Assembly (NCBI RefSeq): GCF_000971975.1
Contig: NZ_LAQO01000017.1
Span: forward strand, 62,001 to 126,000
Direction: 5' to 3'
Length of the DNA: 64,000 nt
Source of the DNA: Paenibacillus algorifonticola
GTDB taxonomy: Bacteria; Bacillota; Bacilli; Paenibacillales; Paenibacillaceae
Below are positions 18,955-27,823 of the stretch, piece by piece (the first letter of the stretch is position 1; the number at the start of each line of letters is the position of its first letter). The notes under the pieces were generated by a model that was given only the letters and a program-made list of their open reading frames with translations, searched no databases and was not told the DNA's origin. Made by a program: the position numbers and the translations under genes.

Positions 18955-19015
18955 GTATGGAGAGAATAAAAAAAGCTATTATTCTATTTATGTCAAATAT
19001 AGAGGGACTTTCCTT

Positions 19016-20749
19016 ATGGATTCCACAATAGAGCTCGTCTCTATGATTGCTTCATTGATAATGATGGGGATCATATTATTATCGGAATACGGTTTTAGAA
19101 GAGTGCGTGGAGTAGGCTATCTTATCGGCTTGACGGTCTGCCGGTTTATATACTCCGGTGCCATCATTATGGAGCAGAGCCGTTCTTTATTAATGGAAAA
19201 GCTGATTTTTCGTAATGTTCAGCATACGATGCTTAATTTAATGGTTCCGTTCTTAGTCTTATTTGTGTATTATTTGATCGGTTCCGACAAGGTAATTAAG
19301 CTTCGATGGAAAGTTCTGCTGTTCACGGTATTCGTGTTATGGTCGCTGCTTGTATGGTTCGATCCCGAGCTTCATTTGATTTTTCGCACGATTGAGTTCT
19401 ATAACGGCCAATTAATAACGACGAGAACCATCTATTCCATTATATTTACTCTCGTTTGTTACAGCATCGTGAGTGTATGTATTTATTTTTTAGTTCATTA
19501 TGTGCGGAGTATTCGAGATGAATTTCGCAAGCCAGGCATGTGGGTCCTATTTCTAGGGTCATTTCCGTTTGTGCTTGAGATCGTTAAATTTTTGAATCCG
19601 GAAATGTCATCATGGCTGTTAAGGCTGTCGGTTTATTGTGGTTTCACAGGCATCATCATGCTGGTCATTGCCATGCGGTATAAGTTTTTCTCTATTGTTC
19701 CTTATGCTAGGGATGCCGTGCTCGATACGCTTCAGGAAGGTATATTGATTGCGAATGCTTCAGGAAAGATCATCGACAGCAATAAACAGGCTGTTCAGTG
19801 GCTTTCAGAGCTGGGTCATGCCGAGATTTATAACCGGGATATGGCGGAGCTGCTGGCACCATGGCCGCAATGGCAAAAGTTGTGCAAGTCCATGCAGCAG
19901 GGCAGTGTAGAAATTGACACTTGGCTCTATGGCGAGAGAAAGATTTATAGTGTGAACGTATATCCGCTGCAAAAGCGGAGCAAACAGACGCAGGGCAGCA
20001 TATCCCTTATCTTCGATATAACAGAGAAGCAGCGGCATCTAGAGCAGATCGCACAGCTCAACCAGTTGAAGGATCAACTGTTCACGATCGTCTCGCATGA
20101 TATTCGCAGTCCCCTGGCGTTGCAATTCCAACTGGTTGAGCTTCTAGAAGAGGACAGAGGCAGAATGGAGAGCGATCATCGTGAAATCGTTGAGGCGCTA
20201 GGTGGACAGATTCGTAATACGCTCGGCATGGCCAATAATTTGCTGGAGTGGTTCCGCAGCCAGCGGGAAGATATTGTCCTCCGTCCACAACGGCTAGAGT
20301 TGTCTGAGGTTGTGGAGGAGTGCATCCATCTGCTGCATATTACTAGCGAGGCTAAACAAATAAATATGCATCACACCATTGCTGCTGAGACTTATGTGTA
20401 CGCTGATCAGCAGGTGCTTGGCTTAGTGATCCGCAACTTATTATCCAACGCGATTAAGTTTTCTGGACAGGGTGGTTCTGTTCATATAGAGGCCCAGTTA
20501 TCGGAGGATATGGTGGTTGTTTCAATCCGCGATGACGGAGTCGGGATGGACGAGGAACAGGTTCATAGGCTGCTTAGCGAGCAGCAGTTAAACTCATTGA
20601 CGGGTACCTTGGGAGAGAAGGGAGCGGGACTTGGGCTGCTTGTTAGCCGGCAGTTTATAAAGCTAAGCGGTGGGGATTTATGGGTGGAAAGTAAGCTAGG
20701 GCAAGGAAGCCTATTTCAATTCAGCGTGAGAGGCGGAACAGAGCGATGA
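19016..20749 (+). CDS. 7TM-type sensor histidine kinase
   Basis: The 577-residue kinase has about seven transmembrane segments (residues ~5-220), a PAS-like region (~225-340: DTLQEGILIANASGKIIDSN), an H box HDIRSPLALQ with His361, and a catalytic domain with N box IRNLLSNAIKF, G1 RDDGVGMDEE and GAGLGLLVS. The ATG at 19016 (MDSTIELVS) follows AGAGGG; the longer open frame upstream has no ribosome site. It is closely similar in layout to the kinase at 56115. Its stop overlaps the following response regulator start by four bases. The signal sensed is unknown; the adjacent SLH protein is a possible target or input. Confidence 0.9.
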   Translation: MDSTIELVSMIASLIMMGIILLSEYGFRRVRGVGYLIGLTVCRFIYSGAIIMEQSRSLLMEKLIFRNVQHTMLNLMVPFLVLFVYYLIGSDKVIKLRWKVLLFTVFVLWSLLVWFDPELHLIFRTIEFYNGQLITTRTIYSIIFTLVCYSIVSVCIYFLVHYVRSIRDEFRKPGMWVLFLGSFPFVLEIVKFLNPEMSSWLLRLSVYCGFTGIIMLVIAMRYKFFSIVPYARDAVLDTLQEGILIANASGKIIDSNKQAVQWLSELGHAEIYNRDMAELLAPWPQWQKLCKSMQQGSVEIDTWLYGERKIYSVNVYPLQKRSKQTQGSISLIFDITEKQRHLEQIAQLNQLKDQLFTIVSHDIRSPLALQFQLVELLEEDRGRMESDHREIVEALGGQIRNTLGMANNLLEWFRSQREDIVLRPQRLELSEVVEECIHLLHITSEAKQINMHHTIAAETYVYADQQVLGLVIRNLLSNAIKFSGQGGSVHIEAQLSEDMVVVSIRDDGVGMDEEQVHRLLSEQQLNSLTGTLGEKGAGLGLLVSRQFIKLSGGDLWVESKLGQGSLFQFSVRGGTER

Positions 20750-21861
20750 AAGTGGTTATCGTTGACGATGAGCCTGCCATGCTGCTCGCTATGAAGCGGT
20801 TATTGTCGACTATGGAGGACGTAGAGCTTGTAGGAAGCTTCCAAAATGCTGCTGAGGCGCTGGGCTTCGTTCAGGAAAATGACGTGGAGCTGGCCTTTCT
20901 AGATATTAAGATAGCTGGGGATGACGGGTTAGAGCTGGCCCACAGCTTGCGTTCGATTCGTGGTAAGCTAGATATCGTATTTACGACGTCCCATTCTGAA
21001 TTTGCCATTCAAGCCTACGATGTTTATCCATTGGACTATATGGTTAAGCCGGTTTCCAGAAAGCGCTTAGCCCAGACAATTACACAAGCGGCAAGCAGAC
21101 AGAACGCTTCTTCCCATCATACGGGGGACCTCACCTCTAATCGACTGTCGGTTCGTGGTTTAGGGTGTTTCGAGGTTAGCAGCAAGCAAGAGGGTACTGT
21201 AAGATGGATTTCTAAAAAAAGCATGGAATTATTCGCCTATTTGCTCATTAACCATAGTCGCAGCACGTCTAAAATCCGTATTTTGGAGGATATTTTCCCG
21301 GATATGCCTCTTAAGAATGCGGAAACTTATCTCCGTACAGCGGTTTACCAGCTTAGAAAAGTGTTGTCACCGCATGGGTTGAAAGAGGTGGTCATTTCAG
21401 CGCAAGAGCAGTATCGTGTTGACTTAGATCAGGCCGATGTTGATTTTATTCAATTTGAGCAGCATGCGAAGGCATTATCCGAAATCAACGCATCCAATGT
21501 AGCGATGGCCATAGAGCTGGAGAAACAATTTGCAGGTGATTTGTTTGATGATAAATCTTTTGAGTGGGCAGCTGTGGAACGTGAACGGTTGGCCATTATA
21601 TATGATTCCTTGGCTAAGCGTCTCGCAAGCTGGCTGCTAGACCAGAAGCGTTTTAGAGAAGCGCAGCAAATAGCGAGAAGAATCGTAGCGCGCAATGAAT
21701 TTGAAGAAGAGTCAAATCTTCTGCTGCTAAAAATTCTCGGAGCTATGGGAGATCGGCAGTCCATAAGCAGCTATTATGAGCACTATACGCAATTGCTGTT
21801 TGATGAGCTGGGCCTGCAGCCTTCAGAGGAATTTCTTCAGATTTATAAATTATACCAGTGA
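20746..21861 (+). CDS. Response regulator with SARP/BTAD-type output
   Basis: The 371-residue protein has an N-terminal receiver domain (VDDEP acidic pair, aspartate in AFLDIKI, lysine in YMVKPVS), a winged-helix segment (~125-225: KSMELFAYLLINHSR, AETYLRTAVYQLRKVL) and a BTAD-type helical region (~230-371: ALELEKQFAGDLFDDKSFEWAAVERERL in parts). This architecture is common in Firmicutes but its targets are rarely known. It is translationally coupled to the kinase (ATGA overlap) and has a paralogue at 57920. Confidence 0.9.
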   Translation: MKVVIVDDEPAMLLAMKRLLSTMEDVELVGSFQNAAEALGFVQENDVELAFLDIKIAGDDGLELAHSLRSIRGKLDIVFTTSHSEFAIQAYDVYPLDYMVKPVSRKRLAQTITQAASRQNASSHHTGDLTSNRLSVRGLGCFEVSSKQEGTVRWISKKSMELFAYLLINHSRSTSKIRILEDIFPDMPLKNAETYLRTAVYQLRKVLSPHGLKEVVISAQEQYRVDLDQADVDFIQFEQHAKALSEINASNVAMAIELEKQFAGDLFDDKSFEWAAVERERLAIIYDSLAKRLASWLLDQKRFREAQQIARRIVARNEFEEESNLLLLKILGAMGDRQSISSYYEHYTQLLFDELGLQPSEEFLQIYKLYQ

Positions 21862-21863
21862 TC

Positions 21864-21892
21864 GCCTCCTCGTATATTGAGGGGGTCTTTTT
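21864..21892 (+). terminator. Terminator after the BTAD regulator
   Basis: GCCTCCTC pairs with GAGGGGGT (two G-U wobbles) and TTTTT follows. The hairpin begins three bases after the stop. Confidence 0.7.
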
Positions 21893-21913
21893 GTCGAGGG
21901 AATACGCAAACAC

Positions 21914-21952
21914 AAAAAAAGAGCTGCTGGAAAACCTCCCAATAGCCCTCTT
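21914..21952 (-). terminator. Probable terminator for the aquaporin gene
   Basis: On the minus strand AAGAGGGCTATTGGGA can pair imperfectly with TTTCCAGCAGCTCTT, and a run of seven T follows. It lies about 95 bases past the aquaporin stop. Confidence 0.55.
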
Positions 21953-22047
21953 CTCTCGAAATCCCGCGAAACTATTATGAATAACATACTCAAGCAGGAC
22001 GGCTGCTCAACTAATGGGCAGCCTCCAACCTGATTGTTATTCATTTT

Positions 22048-22740
22048 TTACGCTTGCTTTCCCTTATGGCTGTTCAGCCACTTATACGCAGCAACGGCCA
22101 GCACCGAGCCGGCAAGCGGGGCGATAAGAAACACCCACACTTGGGATAAGGCCTGGTCGCCGAGCAGCAATGCTGGTCCCAGACTTCTTGCAGGATTGAC
22201 GGATGTTCCTGTTAAGGCGATGCCAAGAATATGCACAAAAGCGAGCGTCAACCCGATGACAAGGCCTGTTACGTTTCCATTGCCCTCAGTTGCGGTCACA
22301 CCCAGGATCGTATAAATAAAAACGAAGGTTAAGATGATTTCGACAATGAATGCCATCAGCGCTGTAATCCCGATCCCGTAGCCAGGGCCGAAACCATTCT
22401 GACCGAGTCCCGTTGTGGGCATGCCCGAGGAGACGATAATAGCGTACAAAATGGCGGAGCCTGCAATAGCGCCAGCGATTTGTGAAACCACGTACCCGAT
22501 GAAGTCGGTTCCCGATAATTTACGGCTAATGAGCATGGCGAGTGAAACCGCCGGGTTAATATGACACCCCGATATCGGACCGATGACGTAGGCCATCGCC
22601 ACAATAGACAGCCCGAATGCTAATGCGATTCCCAAATACCCAAGCTCACCTCCCGCTGTAGCGGCACTGCCGCAGCCAAACAGAACAAGGACGAATGTTC
22701 CAATGAATTCGGCAGCATATTTTTTGAATGAAGCGTTCAT
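22048..22740 (-). CDS. aqpZ: Aquaporin (MIP family)
   Basis: The 230-residue channel has six hydrophobic segments and both NPA boxes: GCHINPAVSLAM and GTSVNPARSLGPA. An arginine follows the second NPA, as in all water channels. The residue pattern (histidine in GCHINPA, a small loop) is closer to water-specific AqpZ than to glycerol facilitators. The ATG at 22740 is chosen because GGGAGGTAAGG precedes it; the longer TTG frame starts inside that ribosome site. It is monocistronic. Confidence 0.9.
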   Translation of the reverse strand: MNASFKKYAAEFIGTFVLVLFGCGSAATAGGELGYLGIALAFGLSIVAMAYVIGPISGCHINPAVSLAMLISRKLSGTDFIGYVVSQIAGAIAGSAILYAIIVSSGMPTTGLGQNGFGPGYGIGITALMAFIVEIILTFVFIYTILGVTATEGNGNVTGLVIGLTLAFVHILGIALTGTSVNPARSLGPALLLGDQALSQVWVFLIAPLAGSVLAVAAYKWLNSHKGKQA

Positions 22741-22773
22741 AACCTTACCTCCCAATGATTAAATATCAGTTTG

Positions 22774-22779
22774 ATTATA
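22774..22779 (-). promoter_or_regulatory. Candidate -10 element for the aquaporin gene
   Basis: TATAAT reads on the minus strand 34 bases before the aquaporin ATG. The -35 region is poor, so this is tentative. Confidence 0.3.
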
Positions 22780-22874
22780 AATGAAGCATATTTACAAAAA
22801 CTGAACAAGGAGAGTTTTTTTTAGAAACGTCGATTTTAAGTGAATATTGAAGCTGATTGCCGACGGTTTGTCGA

Positions 22875-23678
22875 TCAAGTAGATCTTTTTTCGATGATAG
22901 GCCCGTTCAGTTGAACCGTATCATGAGTAACGGCAAGCTGGATACATTTTTGAATAGTCTGGATCACTATATCTGGCTCTGTTAGTTGGGGGAAGTGTCC
23001 GCTGTGGGAAGCAAGGACATGATGGCCATGCGTGCTTAATTGCACAAGACCTAACTGATTCTTTCTCCGAATTTCCATAACATGCTCAGGCATCATTGGT
23101 GGCTTTTTATTGCCCGAAACGACAAAGAGAGGCCTATCGGGAAAAGGGCCGGCCAATTCTATTTGCTGGACGGTCTGCTCCACAAAATGAACCTCATTCC
23201 ACTTGCGGTGAGGAGATAAAAAATCAAAGATTGCCAGCAATCGATTGATCCCTCGGATGAATGCATTTTGGGTATCATTGATGATTAGATCCTGCGGATG
23301 ACTGGAGTCTAGCAGCACTACACCTGCTACTTGGTCGGGGAAGAGACGGGCAAATAAGTTGGCGTATAACCCTCCTAAGGAATGCCCGACAAGAATATAA
23401 GGAGGAGGAAGCTCTATATCGGCAAGCACTTGTACAAGTGAAGCTACGATCTCATTTCCGTGCTGAGGACTATGGGGTTTATCACTGCCGCTAACTCCTA
23501 GTCGGTTATATGCAAAAACGGAAGTTTCTTGAGCTGTCTCATGAAATACTTTGTACCAACCCTCAATTGGTCCGCTACCGCCATTAATAAAAATGACAGC
23601 TGGGGAGCCTTGCCCGGATTGTGCGTATTCAAAGGTTCCATGTATCGTCTGGATTTTTTTCTTCGTTATAGGCTTCAT
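22875..23678 (-). CDS. Alpha/beta hydrolase
   Basis: The 267-residue protein has the alpha/beta hydrolase core: an oxyanion segment FINGGSGP, the nucleophile elbow VGHSLGGLYA, a later acidic residue and the histidine in STHGHHVLASHSGHFPQ. No signal peptide is present, so it is cytoplasmic. GAGGTGAAAA precedes the ATG. The substrate cannot be named; the family includes esterases, lactonases and C-C hydrolases. It stands alone between aquaporin and the two-component system. Confidence 0.85.
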   Translation of the reverse strand: MKPITKKKIQTIHGTFEYAQSGQGSPAVIFINGGSGPIEGWYKVFHETAQETSVFAYNRLGVSGSDKPHSPQHGNEIVASLVQVLADIELPPPYILVGHSLGGLYANLFARLFPDQVAGVVLLDSSHPQDLIINDTQNAFIRGINRLLAIFDFLSPHRKWNEVHFVEQTVQQIELAGPFPDRPLFVVSGNKKPPMMPEHVMEIRRKNQLGLVQLSTHGHHVLASHSGHFPQLTEPDIVIQTIQKCIQLAVTHDTVQLNGPIIEKRST

Positions 23679-23746
23679 TTTTCACCTCTAATCCTTATTT
23701 TCCTCCTATTACGTTTTCGCCTCAAAGCGGTTTCTGTTATTCAAAG

Positions 23747-25144
23747 TCAACCATCGTTACTTCTTTGGGGCCAGAAAGTGCTTTTCGGGAAATGCAAAAC
23801 AAACAAGGCTCCGCCTTCAGGTTGGTTGCGGGCCGAGATCTGTCCGTTGCACCGTTCGACAATCGCGCGGGAGATGGCCAAGCCGAGCCCCGTTTCACCG
23901 TTCTTTCCTTTGACGAAGCGTTGAAAGAGGAGGGGCAGCAAGTCGTCGGAAATCCCTTCGCCGTCATCCGCAATCTCGATGTCAATGCCGTTATCGTTTG
24001 CAGATGTTTGAAAGCGGATTGTATCCTTGGCATAGCGCGTGGCGTTGCTTACAATGTTGATTAGCGCCTGCAGCAGCTTTTCGCGGTCGGCATAAATATA
24101 AAGCTCCTTCTCTTCTCCGGACATTCGCACCTGCAATCCCTTCTTGACGATCAGCGGATTGATTCGCTCCACTGTCTGGGCAAGCAAATCCTGCACCGCC
24201 ACCTTATCCATATGGAAAATGCCTTCTTCGCTCTCCAGCTTGCCCAGCAGGATCATCTCTGTCACGATTTTTTTTAATCGGACGCATTCGTTGACAATGG
24301 CGTTCAGCGCCTTCTCGGCGGCCACTCCCGTAAAGACGCCGTCTTTAATGCCCTCGGTAAAGCCTTGTATGGATGTAAGGGGTGTCTTCAACTCATGGGA
24401 AACGTTCTGGAAAAACTGTTTCTGGGTCCGTTGATATTTCTCCAGCACACCGGCGAGCTGATAGACGCTTTTCGCCACCTCTCCGATTTCCCCTCCGGAT
24501 GCGACCAATCGGACCTCAGAGAATCGACGTGTTTCTACTTTCTTCAGCTCGTCTCGTAAATTTGCCAGCGGTGTAACAAGTCGTTTCGTAATCAATGTGC
24601 TTAACAGAAAAGCCGTAATTCCGCCTACGAACAGGATGATCATCAATCGCAGGAATAAGGAAAGCTGAAGGGATTTAATTTCACTTATTGGAGTGGCCAT
24701 TACGGCGGTGATGTCCTTCGCCATCGACATGCTTCCTTTTGTTGAAATGGTTTCGACAATATATTTATCGTTTTCGCCACGCCAGATTCCCTTATCCAAT
24801 TTTGATTGTTTCGATAGTTCGATCCATTTCATCGCTTTTGCGGGAGGCAGGTTACTGTAAATCACTTGCTCATTGGGCGCAAACAATACCATATCGATTT
24901 GACGATCCTCTATTACGCTGTCCTTCTGTTCCATCGGCTTCGGGGATTGCACCGGCATTGCGGGGGTGGAAGGAACAGCGAAATTCATCAGCATGCTGCC
25001 CTGGGTCTGCATCTCTTGCCGCTGTCTGTCAATTAAGGTATTGAAAAGCAGGGGGTAGATGAGAACCGCCGTAATCGTCAGAACGCTAAGAAGAAGAATC
25101 CCAAAGGATAGATTAAGCCGGTGAATCAACTTCACGTTATTCAT
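23747..25144 (-). CDS. Two-component sensor histidine kinase
   Basis: The 465-residue kinase has two transmembrane segments (~12-32 and ~162-185) enclosing an extracytoplasmic domain of about 130 residues, then HAMP, an H box SHELKTPLTSIQGF, an N box NIVSNATRYA, G1 ADDGEGISDD and G2 GETGLGLAISRAI. It resembles BaeS/ResE-type kinases. Its start overlaps the stop of the response regulator by eight bases. The pair diverges from the permease-HlyD-lipoprotein operon and is its likely regulator. Confidence 0.92.
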   Translation of the reverse strand: MNNVKLIHRLNLSFGILLLSVLTITAVLIYPLLFNTLIDRQRQEMQTQGSMLMNFAVPSTPAMPVQSPKPMEQKDSVIEDRQIDMVLFAPNEQVIYSNLPPAKAMKWIELSKQSKLDKGIWRGENDKYIVETISTKGSMSMAKDITAVMATPISEIKSLQLSLFLRLMIILFVGGITAFLLSTLITKRLVTPLANLRDELKKVETRRFSEVRLVASGGEIGEVAKSVYQLAGVLEKYQRTQKQFFQNVSHELKTPLTSIQGFTEGIKDGVFTGVAAEKALNAIVNECVRLKKIVTEMILLGKLESEEGIFHMDKVAVQDLLAQTVERINPLIVKKGLQVRMSGEEKELYIYADREKLLQALINIVSNATRYAKDTIRFQTSANDNGIDIEIADDGEGISDDLLPLLFQRFVKGKNGETGLGLAISRAIVERCNGQISARNQPEGGALFVLHFPKSTFWPQRSNDG

Positions 25145-25850
25145 CTTTCCCTTCCATTTTCAAACGGTATCCATGGCCCCAGACGGTTTCGATCGGAAGC
25201 TCGTTTATTTTTCTGCGGAGCCGCTTCACCAGATCGTCAACCGCCCGCTCGCTGCCAAAATAGTCGTCTCCCCAAACCTGGTCCAGCAGCTCGTCTCTGG
25301 AGAAGGCGCGATTCGGCTGCTCGGCCAACGTCTGAAGCAGCTTGAATTCTTTCAGGGTCATCTCAATTTCGTCTTCATGCCAAAATACGCGTCTTTCTGA
25401 AAGGGACAGCCGCAAACGGCTTGCTTCTATTTGTATATTGTGCGACTGGGGTGAGGCCGGGGATTCCTGCCATTGCCGGATAGAGCTGAATCGGTGAAAC
25501 AAACGGTTCACCCGTGCAACTAATTCTCTGGGGCTGAATGGCTTGGTCATGTAATCGTCGCTTCCGAGCTCCAGACCGAGGATTTTATCGACCTCCTCAT
25601 CCCGTGCGGAAACCATAATAATGGGAACCTCGGCTTCTTTACGGATGTGGCGGCACAATTCAAAGCCGTTCATCCCTGGCAGCATAATGTCAAGAATCCA
25701 CATATCCGGCGGTTCGTCCTTCCATAATTCCCACGCTTCTTCCGCAGTCGGGAGCGGAATCGTCCGGTAGCCTTCTTTCTGCAAATAAGCTTCTACGATT
25801 CCACGGATCTGTGAATCGTCCTCTACAATCGCGATTTGATAAGACTTCAT
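25137..25850 (-). CDS. OmpR-family response regulator
   Basis: The 237-residue regulator has a receiver domain (VEDDSQ, aspartate in WILDIMLPG, lysine in YMTKPFSP) and an OmpR-type winged helix ending VWGHGYRLKME. The ATG at 25850 is chosen because GGAGGTTGTGAA immediately precedes MKSYQIAIVEDD; the frame remains open for 36 codons upstream without support. A TTTCCACAC direct repeat at 25911-25941 is a plausible binding site. Confidence 0.93.
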   Translation of the reverse strand: MKSYQIAIVEDDSQIRGIVEAYLQKEGYRTIPLPTAEEAWELWKDEPPDMWILDIMLPGMNGFELCRHIRKEAEVPIIMVSARDEEVDKILGLELGSDDYMTKPFSPRELVARVNRLFHRFSSIRQWQESPASPQSHNIQIEASRLRLSLSERRVFWHEDEIEMTLKEFKLLQTLAEQPNRAFSRDELLDQVWGDDYFGSERAVDDLVKRLRRKINELPIETVWGHGYRLKMEGKDE

Positions 25851-25910
25851 TTCACAACCTCCAAACCTGAATCTCTTCCATAGTATCAGGAAACGGATCG
25901 ACTCAGCTAA

Positions 25911-25977
25911 TTTCCACACTTTTTCCTCATTCTTTCCACACCTCTTCCGAAGTTTCAACTTAGGCGATCGCTATACT
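25911..25977 (+). promoter_or_regulatory. Candidate response-regulator operator and promoter
   Basis: TTTCCACAC occurs at 25911-25919 and 25933-25941, a 22-base (two-turn) spacing typical of OmpR-family direct-repeat sites. A TATACT -10 element lies at 25972-25977 without a good -35, which fits an activated promoter for the permease operon starting at 26044. Regulation by the divergent two-component pair is inferred. Confidence 0.45.
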
Positions 25978-26043
25978 AAAAACAAAGAAGCAAAATAAAA
26001 ATTTGCGCAGCGTGATACCGCGTAACCATAGGAGGATCCATAC

Positions 26044-26913
26044 ATGAAGATGCATCGGCTGGCATACAAGGAAGCTGGAGTCGCTTTTGCTTTTCTCGCT
26101 CCGAGCCTAATCGGTTTTGCGGTGTTTTATCTGATCCCGTTTGGTCAGAACATAGTCATTTCCTTTCAAGGCCGGCTCGAAGGTGAAGGGTTGACGCTTG
26201 CCAGCTATCGAGAACTGTTCCAGAGTTCCTCTTTCCAGAAAGCAGCGGCCAATACGTTCTGGTTCACAGCAATCAGCGTGCCGACTCTTATCGTCTTGTC
26301 GCTTGCTTTGGCGATGCTCTTGAACCAGCGAGTTTTTTTACGCAATTGGTTGCGGACGGCCTATGTCCTTCCCCTCGTTGTACCGGCTGCCTCGATTGTC
26401 ATGGTATGGCAGATCCTGTTCGATTGGAACGGTGTGTTAAATGCTATATGGAATGATTGGGGTATGAGCCGTCAGGATTGGATAAAATCGGATTGGGCCA
26501 GCCTTGTTCTCCTTCTGATCTATATTTGGAAGTACGTGGGGTACAACATCATCCTTTTTCTGGCCGGACTCCAGAATATTCCGGAGCAATATTATGAAAT
26601 CGCGGATTTGGAAGGGGCCGGTCCGGTTCGCAAGCTGCTGCAGATTACTTTGACGTATTTGACGCCAACGACGGTTCTGATCGTGCTGATGTCTGTGCTG
26701 AATTCATTTAAAATGTTTCGCGAGACGTATTTGCTAACTGGCGATTATCCCTATGATCGCATCTATATGATGCAGCATTATATGAACAACATGTTCCTGT
26801 CTCTCGATATTCACAAGCTGTCTGCCGCAGCGGTAGTAATGGCAGTCGGTATTCTGGCGCTTGTTGCCGTATTGTTCCGAACTGAACGGGCATTCAGCTC
26901 TTTTATGGAATGA
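26044..26913 (+). CDS. Sugar-type ABC transporter permease (MalF-like)
   Basis: The 289-residue membrane protein has six hydrophobic segments and the permease coupling motif YYEIADLEGAGPVRKLLQITL (EAA loop, in parts), typical of binding-protein-dependent sugar importers. GGAGGATCCATAC precedes the ATG. It is the first gene of an operon with a second permease, an HlyD-like adaptor and a binding lipoprotein. No ATPase gene is present, so a shared MsmK-type ATPase elsewhere is likely. Confidence 0.9.
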   Translation: MKMHRLAYKEAGVAFAFLAPSLIGFAVFYLIPFGQNIVISFQGRLEGEGLTLASYRELFQSSSFQKAAANTFWFTAISVPTLIVLSLALAMLLNQRVFLRNWLRTAYVLPLVVPAASIVMVWQILFDWNGVLNAIWNDWGMSRQDWIKSDWASLVLLLIYIWKYVGYNIILFLAGLQNIPEQYYEIADLEGAGPVRKLLQITLTYLTPTTVLIVLMSVLNSFKMFRETYLLTGDYPYDRIYMMQHYMNNMFLSLDIHKLSAAAVVMAVGILALVAVLFRTERAFSSFME

Positions 26914-26923
26914 GGCGAACTAC

Positions 26924-27778
26924 ATGAAGAACCCGTTAATGCTCTTGTTGTGCACGTTTCTATTGATTGCAATAGCAGCCTTTCTGCTTGCTCCGGTAGC
27001 CTTGACGGTCGTCAATTCTCTCATGACCGAGAGGGAGATTATGGCAAATTACAGGATGCTGGGAAAAAGCGACTCCAGTTTGTTTGTAAACATGAAATGG
27101 ATTCCTGATTGGGTTTCCTTCCAGCAATATTCGAACGTATTGATCGAGACATCGGTATTCTTACGATTGTATTGGAATTCCGTTTACATGTCGGCATCCA
27201 TCATTGTCGGACAAGCGGCGGTATCGGTATTAGCCGCATTCGCTTTCGGCAAGCTGCGTTTTCCGGGGAGAGACCCCTTGTTTTTTCTTTACTTAATTAC
27301 GATGGTAATGCCGTTCCAAGTAACGTTGGTACCCAATTACATGATGGTAGATCGGCTGGGACTGCTGAATAGCTACAGCTCGATCATATTGCCGAGCGTG
27401 TTCGGCGCATTCGGCGTGTTCTTATTAAGGCAATTTATGCTTCATATCCACTCAGCCTACATGGAGGCTGCCAGAATGGACGGGGCAGGCTATTTCCGAA
27501 TTTTCCTTTCGGTCGTCTTGCCGATGGTCAAGCCGGGGATCGCCGCGCTTGTCGTGCTGCTGTTCGCCGACTATTGGAATATGGTTGAGCAGCCGCTCAT
27601 TTTTTTAGAGGATCCCGGATTGCAGCCGCTGTCCATTTTTTTGTCCCGCATTCAGGAAGAAGCGCTGGGCGTCTCGTTTGCCGCTTCCGTGGTTTATATG
27701 ATACCGATGGTACTCTTGTTTCTGTCCGCCGAACCGTATTTTATCCAAGGCGTACAGCTTTCAGGCGTAAAAGGATGA
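26924..27778 (+). CDS. Sugar-type ABC transporter permease (MalG-like)
   Basis: The 284-residue permease has six hydrophobic segments and the EAA loop YMEAARMDGAGYFRIFLSVV (parts), as in MalG-type subunits. The ATG at 26924 follows the first permease stop by ten bases; the frame is open further upstream, inside the preceding gene, but MKNPLMLLLC is a typical start. It has a long loop after the first segment (residues ~30-70), somewhat unlike ordinary sugar permeases. Confidence 0.9.
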   Translation: MKNPLMLLLCTFLLIAIAAFLLAPVALTVVNSLMTEREIMANYRMLGKSDSSLFVNMKWIPDWVSFQQYSNVLIETSVFLRLYWNSVYMSASIIVGQAAVSVLAAFAFGKLRFPGRDPLFFLYLITMVMPFQVTLVPNYMMVDRLGLLNSYSSIILPSVFGAFGVFLLRQFMLHIHSAYMEAARMDGAGYFRIFLSVVLPMVKPGIAALVVLLFADYWNMVEQPLIFLEDPGLQPLSIFLSRIQEEALGVSFAASVVYMIPMVLLFLSAEPYFIQGVQLSGVKG

Positions 27779-27823
27779 TGTGAAGAATGGTTTACTGCAG
27801 CAAGAAAAAAGGAGAGCGATCCC

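Larger units (their letters stand above)
18712..19015. other. Intergenic region between SLH gene and kinase
   Basis: This stretch carries a strong terminator (18792-18839) for the SLH gene and a candidate promoter (18925-18954) for the kinase operon. A short direct repeat CATCCCCCGAT occurs twice just after the SLH stop (about 18747 and 18768). No gene is seen; the kinase frame is open from 18848 but lacks a ribosome site there. Confidence 0.55.
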
